From NCBI GenBank assembly GCA_002329395.1, contig DCTQ01000024.1:11971-21660 (forward strand): a DNA stretch of 9,690 nt, given 5' to 3'. The first letter of the stretch is position 1, and each line of letters starts with the position of its first letter. The notes under the pieces were generated by a model. It was not told the origin of the DNA. It saw only the letters and a list, made by a program, of their open reading frames with translations, and searched no databases. Source of the DNA: Candidatus Avelusimicrobium alvi. GTDB taxonomy: Bacteria; Elusimicrobiota; Elusimicrobia; Elusimicrobiales; Elusimicrobiaceae. Shown here one piece after another: positions 1-5,308 of the stretch. The position numbers were made by a program, and so were the translations under genes.

Positions 1-610
1 GGTTCTGGCCGGACAGCACCCGCCCCTGCCAAAAATGCACGTCCGCCGTATCGTTTCCGGCGGCCTGCAGCGCGGACACCTGTTTTTGGGCCGCCTCATA
101 ACGGTACGCCCCCAAATACACCGGCACCAATTCCTCGGCGATGGCCGGCGCAGGCTTGCGCCTGCCCAAATATTTTTGGTAGTCGGCCAGCGAGTCTTCG
201 TACTTTCCCAGCGAAGCGTTGGCGCGCGCGCGGGCGAGATAGAAATTGCGGTACGCGGGTTTAAGGGAAATGGCTTTCGTCAAATCCGCCTGAGCCAGGG
301 ACGGCCGGCCCATCTTCTGGTAGGCAAGCGCCCGGGCATAATAACGGAACGGATCGCGCGGACGTAAAGACACGGTGCGGGAATAATCTTCCAGCGCCTG
401 CTTATAACGGCCCAAATTCAAATAAGCGTCCGCCCGGTAATGGTAGGCGTCCGCCATCCGGGGCGACTTGGCAACCGCCCGCGTAAGCAGTTTAATCTGC
501 GCGTTGGGGTCCGCCTGCGTTTTGGCGCGGGCAAGCAGCTGGGCGGCCGTCTCGCCAAAAGCGGCCGATACGCAGCACATACAAAGAAGCAATAAAAAAA
601 GTTTACGCAT
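1..610 (-). CDS. Secreted tetratricopeptide-repeat (TPR) protein, 3' end outside the window
   Basis: The reading frame starts at the ATG on 610-608 and stays open for 203 codons to the window edge, so the C-terminus is missing. Residues 1-19 form a signal peptide: basic MRK, a hydrophobic Leu/Cys-rich core and an AFG|ET cleavage site, so the mature protein should be periplasmic or surface exposed. From about residue 35 it consists of TPR-like helical pairs. The clearest units are at residues 54-84 (AYHYRADAYLNLGRYKQALEDY), 88-118 and 122-150, with the typical Ala/Gly/Tyr spacing and terminal prolines; degenerate repeats continue to the edge. TPRs bind other proteins, and no catalytic domain is visible in this part, so the partner is unknown. 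It is the third gene of a leftward cluster, 19 bases after the stop of the membrane protein gene, with only a weak upstream AGG. The fold call is firm, while the function is open. Confidence 0.85.
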   Translation of the reverse strand, partial: MRKLFLLLLCMCCVSAAFGETAAQLLARAKTQADPNAQIKLLTRAVAKSPRMADAYHYRADAYLNLGRYKQALEDYSRTVSLRPRDPFRYYARALAYQKMGRPSLAQADLTKAISLKPAYRNFYLARARANASLGKYEDSLADYQKYLGRRKPAPAIAEELVPVYLGAYRYEAAQKQVSALQAAGNDTADVHFWQGRVLSGQN

Positions 611-629
611 ACCTATTTCTATTAAACTA

Positions 630-1346
630 TTATTTCATCCAAAATACAAAAAGAAAATTAAGCGCAAGCGCTAAAAGCCCCAGACTATAAAACAGCCCCA
701 GCAGAAGAGTGGAAAACAACCGCAGGTTTAAAAACACGGCTCCGGCCAGCGTGGCGCGCCCGGCAAAAAGCTTGCCCAGGTTCACCGTCGTACCGGAAAT
801 TTTAACAATGCGCGCCACCAACACCGAACGCATCGCAAATGTTATCACACCCAAAAGTATCGCCGACAGCCAGCGCAGAAAAGACTTCCGCTCATACTTA
901 CCGAACAGCCCAAACACCTCGCTCACGCTTCCGGCCACGACCACCTTGGCCTGCTCTTTGGCAAGGCCCTCGTTCATATTGTCAATTTTGGAGGCCACTT
1001 TTTCTTTTACAAGGCCCAATGTATCATCAATAAAATCTTCCCAGCTGGCGCAGGCCGCGCGCAGGGCAAACGCACACGCAGCCAAGACGGAATATACAAA
1101 CGCCGCCAGACCGTAGAGGCCGAAAAACACGCACGCCGCGGCGAATTCCACCGGTGCGGGCAGGCGGGCGGGCTCCAACAGCAGGGCATATGTAACATAT
1201 GCCGCCATCATAAAAAGTCCCATCCCGGCCACCAGATGCGGCAAAAACACTTTTTGCAAAACGGACAAAAGCCCCCTCAGGGCCTGCAAAAACAAATTTT
1301 GCGGCTCGCCGGGAGGAATAGACGAAACGGAAGGTTTAGTCGTCAT
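630..1346 (-). CDS. Integral membrane protein of unknown function
   Basis: This encodes 238 residues that I do not recognise as a named family. Visible hydrophobic stretches lie at about residues 34-57, 66-98, 157-180 and 205-236, suggesting four to six membrane helices. A hydrophilic amphipathic segment at about 100-135 contains WEDFIDD and a Lys/Glu-rich stretch (KEKVASKIDNMNEGLAKEQAK) and probably forms a cytoplasmic or periplasmic helix. The N-terminal 15 residues are Pro/Ser-rich and polar. The ATG at 1346-1344 lies inside the end of the upstream small gene (11-base overlap) and has no Shine-Dalgarno sequence of its own, so translation is probably coupled to that gene. The stop is TAA at 632-630, 19 bases before the TPR gene. 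The neighbours suggest an envelope role, but that is inference only. Confidence 0.75.
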   Translation of the reverse strand: MTTKPSVSSIPPGEPQNLFLQALRGLLSVLQKVFLPHLVAGMGLFMMAAYVTYALLLEPARLPAPVEFAAACVFFGLYGLAAFVYSVLAACAFALRAACASWEDFIDDTLGLVKEKVASKIDNMNEGLAKEQAKVVVAGSVSEVFGLFGKYERKSFLRWLSAILLGVITFAMRSVLVARIVKISGTTVNLGKLFAGRATLAGAVFLNLRLFSTLLLGLFYSLGLLALALNFLFVFWMK

Positions 1347-1482
1347 GGCAGTGACAGTGCCCGCAGCAGCCGCCGCACGCGTGGCCGCCGGATTTCCGCA
1401 CCGACGGGATACGGTCGGACACTTTTACCATTTTTCCTGATTTTTTATCGTACACATAAGTGCCGCTTTTTTCTTCTTTCAT
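1336..1482 (-). CDS. Small Cys/His-rich putative metal-binding protein (48 aa)
   Basis: The product is a 48-residue basic protein. Its N-terminal part carries the segment GTYVYDKKSGKMVKVSDRIP. Its C-terminal 16 residues hold four Cys and four His in a dense cluster ending HACGGCCGHCHCHDD, which is the kind of composition that binds zinc or another transition metal. The frame is open further upstream, but that part runs antisense through the tRNA and cannot be real, so the ATG at 1482-1480 is preferred. No Shine-Dalgarno precedes it; instead an extended -10 box sits 7 nt upstream, which predicts a leaderless message. A fallback start is Met18 at 1431, preceded by AGGA. The gene overlaps the next one by 11 bases (ATGACGACTAA), which suggests translational coupling. 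I do not recognise the family; a zinc-ribbon-like or metallochaperone role is possible. Confidence 0.65.
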   Translation of the reverse strand: MKEEKSGTYVYDKKSGKMVKVSDRIPSVRKSGGHACGGCCGHCHCHDD

Positions 1483-1488
1483 ATGGTT

Positions 1489-1497
1489 ATTATAGCA
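1489..1497 (-). promoter_or_regulatory. Extended -10 promoter for the leftward small-protein/membrane-protein/TPR cluster
   Basis: On the minus strand the bases read TGCTATAAT, a perfect TG-N extended -10 plus consensus TATAAT. No recognisable -35 lies 16-18 bp upstream, which is tolerated by extended -10 promoters. The usual distance of 7 nt from the last T puts the transcription start at about 1482, the first base of the ATG of the 48-residue gene. The sequence match is direct; activity and exact start are inferred. Confidence 0.5.
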
Positions 1498-1579
1498 GTT
1501 TAATGCGGCGGCGCGAGGCGGTAAAATGATATAATAAAGCTGGAATTTCCGTCGGGCATATCCGCCGCGGGAAATCCGA

Positions 1580-1608
1580 TTGAAATGTAAAAACAAAAAT
1601 GTTAAAAT
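1580..1608 (+). promoter_or_regulatory. Sigma70-type promoter of the tRNA-Arg gene
   Basis: A -35 box TTGAAA at 1580-1585 and a -10 box TAAAAT at 1603-1608 are separated by 17 bp, the optimal spacing. They sit in an AT-rich stretch within an otherwise GC-rich window. The predicted transcription start near 1615 leaves a leader of about 35 nt before the mature tRNA at 1651. Three short copies of the octamer GAAATCCG-like sequence (about 1571, 1621 and 1636) surround it and may be chance or local duplication. Confidence 0.6.
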
Positions 1609-1650
1609 AATTAGGTAGCAGGAAATCCGCAAAAGAAAAATCCGATTTAA

Positions 1651-1725
1651 GCGCCCATAGCTCAATGGATAGAGTGTCAGCCTGCGGAGCTGAAGATACA
1701 AGTTCGATTCCTGTTGGGCGCACCA
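1651..1725 (+). tRNA. tRNA-Arg, anticodon GCG, with encoded CCA
   Basis: The full cloverleaf can be drawn. The acceptor stem GCGCCCA/TGGGCGC is perfect (1651-1657 with 1715-1721). The D arm is GCTC/GAGT at 1660-1675, with loop AATGGATA carrying A20, an arginine identity base. The anticodon stem TCAGC/GCTGA encloses loop CTGCGGA, with T33 and anticodon GCG at 1684-1686. The variable region is AGAT. The T arm at 1698-1714 has loop TTCGATT, discriminator A is at 1722, and CCA is at 1723-1725. It should read CGC and CGU codons. The T stem has one mismatch, A52 (1701) opposite C62 (1711), which is unusual for a functional tRNA. GCG is also an uncommon arginine anticodon in bacteria, most of which use ACG modified to inosine. 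A promoter upstream and a terminator 8 nt downstream support a real gene. Confidence 0.93.
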
Positions 1726-1758
1726 TTTAAAACCCCGCGAAAGCGGGGATTTTTATTG
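1716..1758 (+). repeat. Direct repeat copy A: tRNA 3' end plus terminator
   Basis: These 43 bases, from the 3' strand of the acceptor stem (GGGCGCACCA) through the terminator to TTTTTATTG, recur at 1801-1844. The differences are two or three substitutions and a one-base insertion in the linker between CCA and the hairpin. This copy is the one attached to the intact tRNA. Confidence 0.85.
1733..1754 (+). terminator. Rho-independent terminator of tRNA-Arg
   Basis: A perfect 6-bp GC stem CCCCGC/GCGGGG (1733-1738 with 1743-1748) closes a GAAA tetraloop and is followed by ATTTTT. It begins 8 nt after the CCA end of the tRNA, so it should end the short tRNA transcript. Confidence 0.9.
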
Positions 1759-1761
1759 GAA

Positions 1762-1778
1762 GCCCAACGAACTTGTAT
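1762..1778 (-). repeat. Inverted, internally deleted copy of the tRNA T arm
   Basis: On the minus strand this reads ATACAAGTTCGTTGGGC. It equals tRNA bases 1696-1705 joined directly to 1713-1719, that is the 3' half of the tRNA with 7 nt (1706-1712) removed. It is in opposite orientation to the tRNA, and the terminator hairpin lies between the two. The match of 17 of 17 bases with one clean gap within 60 bp is unlikely to be chance. The retained ACAAG shows it derives from the same, mismatch-bearing T stem. Confidence 0.7.
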
Positions 1779-1800
1779 GCCGTTCTCTACAATACGTCTG

Positions 1801-1844
1801 GGGCGCACCATGTAAAGACCCCGCGAAAGCGGGGGTTTTTATTG
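1801..1844 (+). repeat. Direct repeat copy B: orphan tRNA 3' end plus terminator
   Basis: This copy begins with the acceptor 3' strand and CCA (GGGCGCACCA at 1801-1810) and ends in the same hairpin and TTTTTATTG as copy A. It is displaced 85 bp from copy A, and no intact tRNA body precedes it. The 42 bases between the copies cannot form D, anticodon or T arms of a normal tRNA. It could be a decayed second tRNA, or an attachment-site-like scar left by an element that used the tRNA 3' end. Confidence 0.8.
1819..1840 (+). terminator. Second rho-independent terminator, duplicate of the first
   Basis: The same CCCCGC-GAAA-GCGGGG hairpin (1819-1824 with 1829-1834) is followed by GTTTTT. It lies in the orphan repeat copy and would act as a back-up for read-through from the tRNA, insulating the downstream aldolase/VOC gene. 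Confidence 0.85.
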
Positions 1845-1983
1845 TCTAAATTTTCCGCGTATTTATATTTATTCACAGCCCCGCCCATCTTTGCACACAC
1901 AATAAAACGTCAAACAGCGCGCGGGCGGTTTGTTCTCATTCATCCCCGGGGCTCCATAGTCAAAATCCACGCGGCAGGCCCTC

Positions 1984-2011
1984 TTTACGCCGCACCCCAA
2001 AAGCTTATAAA
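1984..2011 (+). promoter_or_regulatory. Candidate sigma70-type promoter of the aldolase/VOC gene
   Basis: TTTACG at 1984-1989 and TATAAA at 2006-2011 are 16 bp apart. Transcription would begin near 2018 and give a 5' untranslated region of about 42 nt that is mostly occupied by the following hairpin. The boxes are imperfect, so this is a candidate only. Confidence 0.45.
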
Positions 2012-2023
2012 ATGGAAGCATCA

Positions 2024-2044
2024 GCCTGCGCCGTACGCGCAGGC
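2024..2044 (+). promoter_or_regulatory. 5'-UTR hairpin abutting the ribosome binding site
   Basis: GCCTGCGC (2024-2031) and GCGCAGGC (2037-2044) form a perfect 8-bp GC-rich stem with a 5-nt CGTAC loop. The next base starts the AAGGAG ribosome binding site (2045-2050). No T-run follows, so it is not a terminator. Its position suggests an effect on mRNA stability or ribosome access; this is inferred from geometry only. Confidence 0.45.
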
Positions 2045-2059
2045 AAGGAGCCCCATCAC

Positions 2060-3004
2060 ATGAAAACCCTTCAGCAGCTTTATAAAAACGGTATTGTTGT
2101 GTTTATCCAAGCCCCAAACGCATCCCAAGCGGCGCCGCTGGCACAGGCCTTGCAGGCGGGCGGTATTTCATGCGTCTTAACAGCATATGACGCACCCGAA
2201 GCACTAGAATTTATTCAGGCAGTCTCGCCCCGCCTGCTTGCCGGCGCGGGCAACATCCGCACGCCGCAGGAAGCCCAAGACGCCCTGAAAGCGGGCGCGG
2301 GCTTTATCATTTCCGCGGACGTAAATCCCGAAATTATCCGTCTGTGCGCGGAGAAAAACATCCCCGCCCTGCCGGAATGCCGCACATCCGCCGACGTACA
2401 AGCCGCGGCCGGGCTGGGCCTTACGGCCGTCAGCTTTTCGCCCGACGGCGCAAACGGCCCCGCCGCATTAAACGCCCTGTGCGCGGATTTCCCCGATATG
2501 CGGTTTTTTATTTCGGGCGGCGTAACCGCGGACACGATGAACGCTTATCTTTCCCACAAAGCCGTACTGGCCTGCGCCGTGGAAGGAATAGTAAACAACC
2601 CGCCGGCCGAGCAGGACGCGGCGGCTGTTACGCGCCGCGCCAAAGAGGCCGTACTCAAGATGCTGGCGTTTGAACTGCGCCATGTGGGCATCAACACGCC
2701 GGACGCGCAAACGGCGGACGAAACCGCCGGAGCATTTGAAAAATTATTCGGATTTAAGAAAGAGGACCGCGGCGGCGCCTACTTTGCGGCGGATTATATT
2801 GAAGTGATGAAAAAGCAGTTTTACGGCACGCACGGGCATATCGCCGTAGCCGCCGCCAATGCAGACCGCGCGGCCTACCAGCTGGAGCGGGCCGGAGCCC
2901 GGTTTAACTGGGACAGCGCCGGCTACAACCCGGACGGCCGCCTGCGCGTAGTGTACTTACAGGATGAAATCGGCGGCTTTGCCGTGCACATTCTGCAAAA
3001 ATAA
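2060..3004 (+). CDS. KDPG/KHG-aldolase-fold protein fused to a VOC (glyoxalase-like) domain, aldolase active site altered
   Basis: The ATG at 2060 is chosen because AAGGAG lies 9 nt upstream; an in-frame ATG at 2012 has no such site and would place the leader hairpin inside the gene. The 314-residue product has two parts. Residues 1-200 align by eye with the Eda class I aldolase barrel, keeping landmarks GAG at 62-64, IIS at 83-85 and SGG at 152-154. Residues 201-314 match a VOC domain (HVGI at 208, IEVMK at 247, GHIA at 259, DEIGGFAVHILQK at the end), with H208, E248 and H260 as possible metal ligands. I recall this order from clostridial proteins annotated as bifunctional KHG/KDPG aldolases. 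Here the Schiff-base lysine position is Ser125, the catalytic Glu and Arg around 40-45 are Leu and Asp or Ala, the GAGT threonine is Asn65, and the SP proline is Ala86. Normal KDPG cleavage is therefore doubtful. It is monocistronic, with its own promoter and terminator. Confidence 0.8.
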   Translation: MKTLQQLYKNGIVVFIQAPNASQAAPLAQALQAGGISCVLTAYDAPEALEFIQAVSPRLLAGAGNIRTPQEAQDALKAGAGFIISADVNPEIIRLCAEKNIPALPECRTSADVQAAAGLGLTAVSFSPDGANGPAALNALCADFPDMRFFISGGVTADTMNAYLSHKAVLACAVEGIVNNPPAEQDAAAVTRRAKEAVLKMLAFELRHVGINTPDAQTADETAGAFEKLFGFKKEDRGGAYFAADYIEVMKKQFYGTHGHIAVAAANADRAAYQLERAGARFNWDSAGYNPDGRLRVVYLQDEIGGFAVHILQK

Positions 3005-3020
3005 CGCACGAACTTTCATA

Positions 3021-3052
3021 ACACCCGGAAGATAAAATTCCGGGTGTTTTTT
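3021..3052 (+). terminator. Rho-independent terminator of the aldolase/VOC gene
   Basis: A perfect 10-bp stem ACACCCGGAA/TTCCGGGTGT (3021-3030 with 3038-3047), with a 7-nt GATAAAA loop, is followed by six T residues. It lies 16 nt after the stop codon. The converging permease gene ends inside the T-run (stop TAA at 3053-3051). Read from the other strand the stem is followed by TATGAAAG with no T-run, so it is a weaker terminator for the efflux operon. Confidence 0.92.
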
Positions 3053-4166
3053 AATTGAGCTTGGATTTAAAGTTCTTATACGCCAGCGCACACAGCACGA
3101 CAGAAAGCAGCGCCAGCCACCCGCAGTTCTGCCAGAAATACGCCAAGTCCCCACCTTTTAAAATAACGGAGCGGAAATTCACCACCGAGTACATCATCGG
3201 GTTCACATAACACATCCACCGAAATAACACCGGGATATTCGCCACCGGAAAGAACACGCCGGAGAGCAGAATGGCCGGCATCAAATACAGTACGCTCGCC
3301 ATCATAGCCTGCTGCTGGGTGCGCACAACCGTGCTGATTAAAAGCGCGGAGGCCAGCGCGGAGACGGCAAACAGCACGGAATTGACGCCAATCTGCCACA
3401 AACCGCCCCTAAAGGGAATACCAAACCCCGCCACGCCAATAAACAAAATAAGCCCCACAATGCATAATCCGATAACAAAATACGGCAGGGGTTTGCCCAG
3501 CATAATTTCTTCCACACTGCACGGGGACGCAATCAGCTTTTCCATCGTACCCGTTTCTTTTTCCTTGGCCAGCGCCATACCTCCCACCACCAACAACACA
3601 ATAAAGGAAGACATTACCAACAGCGCGGGAATCATAAACGAAGTCGTATCCATATAATGGTTAAACAGCACGCGCATATCCAGCCGGATAAGCCCGCCCC
3701 CGGTGTTATACCCGTTGGCGGCGGCCACCTCGGCCACGATTTGCTGTACATACCCGTTTACCTGCTGGGCGCGCTGGGCGTTGGTGGCGTTTAACAATAA
3801 TTGGATGGACCGGTCCCCGCGCTCCAACGCTTTTTCAAACCCTTCGGGCGGAGCCACCAGCACGGCTTCGGCCCGGTGTGCGGCGATGAGTTCCGCCGGA
3901 TCCGCCACCTGCGCGCCGTTTATCCCGGGCACTTTTACAAACCAACCCGACGCCAGCGCGCGGTTTTCCAGTTCCCGCGCGATTTTGCCGGGTTTGGAGG
4001 CTACCACAAATTTAATATTTTTCACTTCACTCGTCAGCGCCAGGCCGAACATCACCGTTTGAATCACGGGAATAAAGAAAATAGCCATAATCATCTTCGG
4101 GTCCCGCATAATCTGGATGATTTCTTTTACAAAAAAACCTTTTAAGGTGCGCATACGTAATTTCAT
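3051..4166 (-). CDS. ABC-2 type efflux permease (YbhR-like)
   Basis: The 371-residue inner-membrane protein has the standard ABC-2 exporter permease plan. There is an N-terminal cytoplasmic helix (FFVKEIIQIMRDPKM), a first membrane helix at about 25-45, and a large periplasmic domain at about 50-170. Five more helices follow at about 176-198, 228-248, 260-282, 290-306 and 345-363. The conserved coupling segment AKEKETGTMEKLIASP at 200-215 contacts the ATPase. QQQAMMASVLYLMPAILLSG at about 284-303 and the FP near 306 are typical of the YhhJ/YbhR/YbhS branch. It overlaps the second permease gene by 4 bases (ATGA) and is the last gene of the operon. The two permeases should pair to form the export channel. 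Confidence 0.9.
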   Translation of the reverse strand: MKLRMRTLKGFFVKEIIQIMRDPKMIMAIFFIPVIQTVMFGLALTSEVKNIKFVVASKPGKIARELENRALASGWFVKVPGINGAQVADPAELIAAHRAEAVLVAPPEGFEKALERGDRSIQLLLNATNAQRAQQVNGYVQQIVAEVAAANGYNTGGGLIRLDMRVLFNHYMDTTSFMIPALLVMSSFIVLLVVGGMALAKEKETGTMEKLIASPCSVEEIMLGKPLPYFVIGLCIVGLILFIGVAGFGIPFRGGLWQIGVNSVLFAVSALASALLISTVVRTQQQAMMASVLYLMPAILLSGVFFPVANIPVLFRWMCYVNPMMYSVVNFRSVILKGGDLAYFWQNCGWLALLSVVLCALAYKNFKSKLN

Positions 4167-5308
4167 GGTTCCACATCCGTTTTAAATTTTTTGACGGCCA
4201 GCACAATCATCACCGCCGCAAACAGCCCGATGCCGGCAAAAGCCGCAGCCAGCGTAACCGGGGCCGCGTCGCTTAAAAACACGGTGCGGCTGATGAGCAA
4301 AAACCACCGCTGGGGAAACAATGCCGTAAAGTACTGAAAAAACACCGGCATATTCTCAATGGGAAACATAAAGCCCGAGAAAATAAACGACGGCAGCAGC
4401 CCTACCGCAAACGCAAACTGGATAGCCGCCTGCTGCTGGCGCGTTACCACCGAAATCACGAGCCCCAGCGCAAGCGCGCCCGTAATATACACGCCGCACG
4501 CCAGCATATAGAGCAGGAAACTCCCCAAAAACGGAATGTGAAACACATAAATCGCCAGCGCAAAGACGATGAGAATATCAAAAAACGTCAGCAGAAAATA
4601 CGGTATCAGTTTGCCCAGCACGATTTCCGCCGGACGCACGGGCGTGGAGAGCAACAGTTCCATAGAGCCGTTTTCCCACTCTTTGGCTACGGTAAGCGCC
4701 GTCAGCACGATGGCCAGCAGGCCGATAATAATGGTGCTTAAAGCGGGGACGATAAACCAGCGGCTGTTCAGCTCCGGGTTAAACAAAAAGCGGCTGCGTA
4801 TCAGCGAATCCGCCGCTATGCTCTGCCCGGCCAGCACCGGGTCCGCACGCATAAATACGGCATTGGCTTTTTGTAAAACGCCCTGCATATACGTGCCCAT
4901 AATACCGGCCTGCACATTGTCCGTCCCGTCCGCCAGCAGTTGGATTTGCCCCGGCTTCGCCGGATCCCCGGCGCGGACATTTTTCCCAAACCCGGAGCGG
5001 ATAATCATCAGGGCCGGGCTGTCGTTGCGCCCCAGGGCTTTATCGGCCTGAAGCTGCCCGTGCACGGGGGTTAAATCAAAATAGCCGGAGGAAGCCACCT
5101 CCTGCAAAAACCGGCGCGATACGCTCGTCTGGTCGTTGTCGCGCACGAACACGCGCATATGTTTGTAGTCCAGGTCAATCACAAAGCCGAACATTCCCAC
5201 AAACACCAGCGGCAGCACCAGCGCCACAATCAGCGTAAACGGGTCGCGCAGGATATGCTTATATTCCTTATAAGCGACGGAACGCACCCGGCGAAGAGAC
5301 AGCTTCAT
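4163..5308 (-). CDS. ABC-2 type efflux permease (YbhS-like)
   Basis: The 381-residue protein has the same plan as its downstream partner. The N-terminus is cytoplasmic (AYKEYKHILRDPFTL), with a first membrane helix at about 24-45. A periplasmic domain at about 48-180 ends in RFLFNPELNSRWFIVPAL. Five membrane helices follow at about 186-208, 234-256, 262-285, 295-315 and 350-372. AKEWENGSMELLLSTPVRP at 208-226 is the ATPase-coupling segment. QQQAA near 291 and FSGFMFPIENMP near 310-321 are strongly typical of YbhS. The gene overlaps both flanking genes by 4 bases, so the ATPases and permeases are translationally coupled, consistent with fixed stoichiometry. The two permeases are diverged from each other, which indicates a heterodimer. 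Confidence 0.92.
   Translation of the reverse strand: MKLSLRRVRSVAYKEYKHILRDPFTLIVALVLPLVFVGMFGFVIDLDYKHMRVFVRDNDQTSVSRRFLQEVASSGYFDLTPVHGQLQADKALGRNDSPALMIIRSGFGKNVRAGDPAKPGQIQLLADGTDNVQAGIMGTYMQGVLQKANAVFMRADPVLAGQSIAADSLIRSRFLFNPELNSRWFIVPALSTIIIGLLAIVLTALTVAKEWENGSMELLLSTPVRPAEIVLGKLIPYFLLTFFDILIVFALAIYVFHIPFLGSFLLYMLACGVYITGALALGLVISVVTRQQQAAIQFAFAVGLLPSFIFSGFMFPIENMPVFFQYFTALFPQRWFLLISRTVFLSDAAPVTLAAAFAGIGLFAAVMIVLAVKKFKTDVEP

Larger units (their letters stand above)
1845..2059 (+). other. Non-coding leader between the tRNA region and the aldolase/VOC gene
   Basis: These 215 bases hold no convincing coding sequence; an open frame through them runs into the tRNA-derived repeat and has no ribosome binding site. 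The right part carries a promoter candidate (1984-2011) and a strong hairpin (2024-2044) directly before the ribosome binding site. The left part (1845-1983) shows nothing I can name beyond a short CCCCGGGG palindrome near 1945. Confidence 0.6.

Noticed and set aside
5..610. Plus-strand frames at 35-367 and 468-674
   Set aside because: They are antisense to the TPR gene, whose minus-strand translation shows a signal peptide and clear repeats.
1571..1650. Repeated GAAATCCG-like octamers near the tRNA promoter as a regulator-binding array
   Set aside because: The copies are short, irregularly spaced and not palindromic, so chance is an adequate explanation.
1336..1701. 121-codon version of the small Cys/His-rich gene
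   Set aside because: The upstream 73 codons read antisense through the tRNA and its promoter; only the last 48 codons look protein-like.
1490..1726. Open frame of 78 codons on the minus strand across the tRNA
   Set aside because: It runs antisense through the tRNA gene, a well-known source of false proteins, and has no ribosome binding site.
2012..2059. Upstream in-frame ATG for the aldolase/VOC protein
   Set aside because: There is no Shine-Dalgarno before it, and the 16 extra residues would be encoded by the leader hairpin; the ATG at 2060 has AAGGAG at a good distance.
1773..2063. Plus-strand frame of 96 codons after the tRNA
   Set aside because: It spans the orphan tRNA-derived repeat, a terminator and the promoter of the next gene, and has no ribosome binding site.
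3021..3052. Bidirectional terminator also ending the efflux operon
   Set aside because: On the minus strand the stem is followed by TATGAAAG, not a T-run, so only the rightward direction is well supported.
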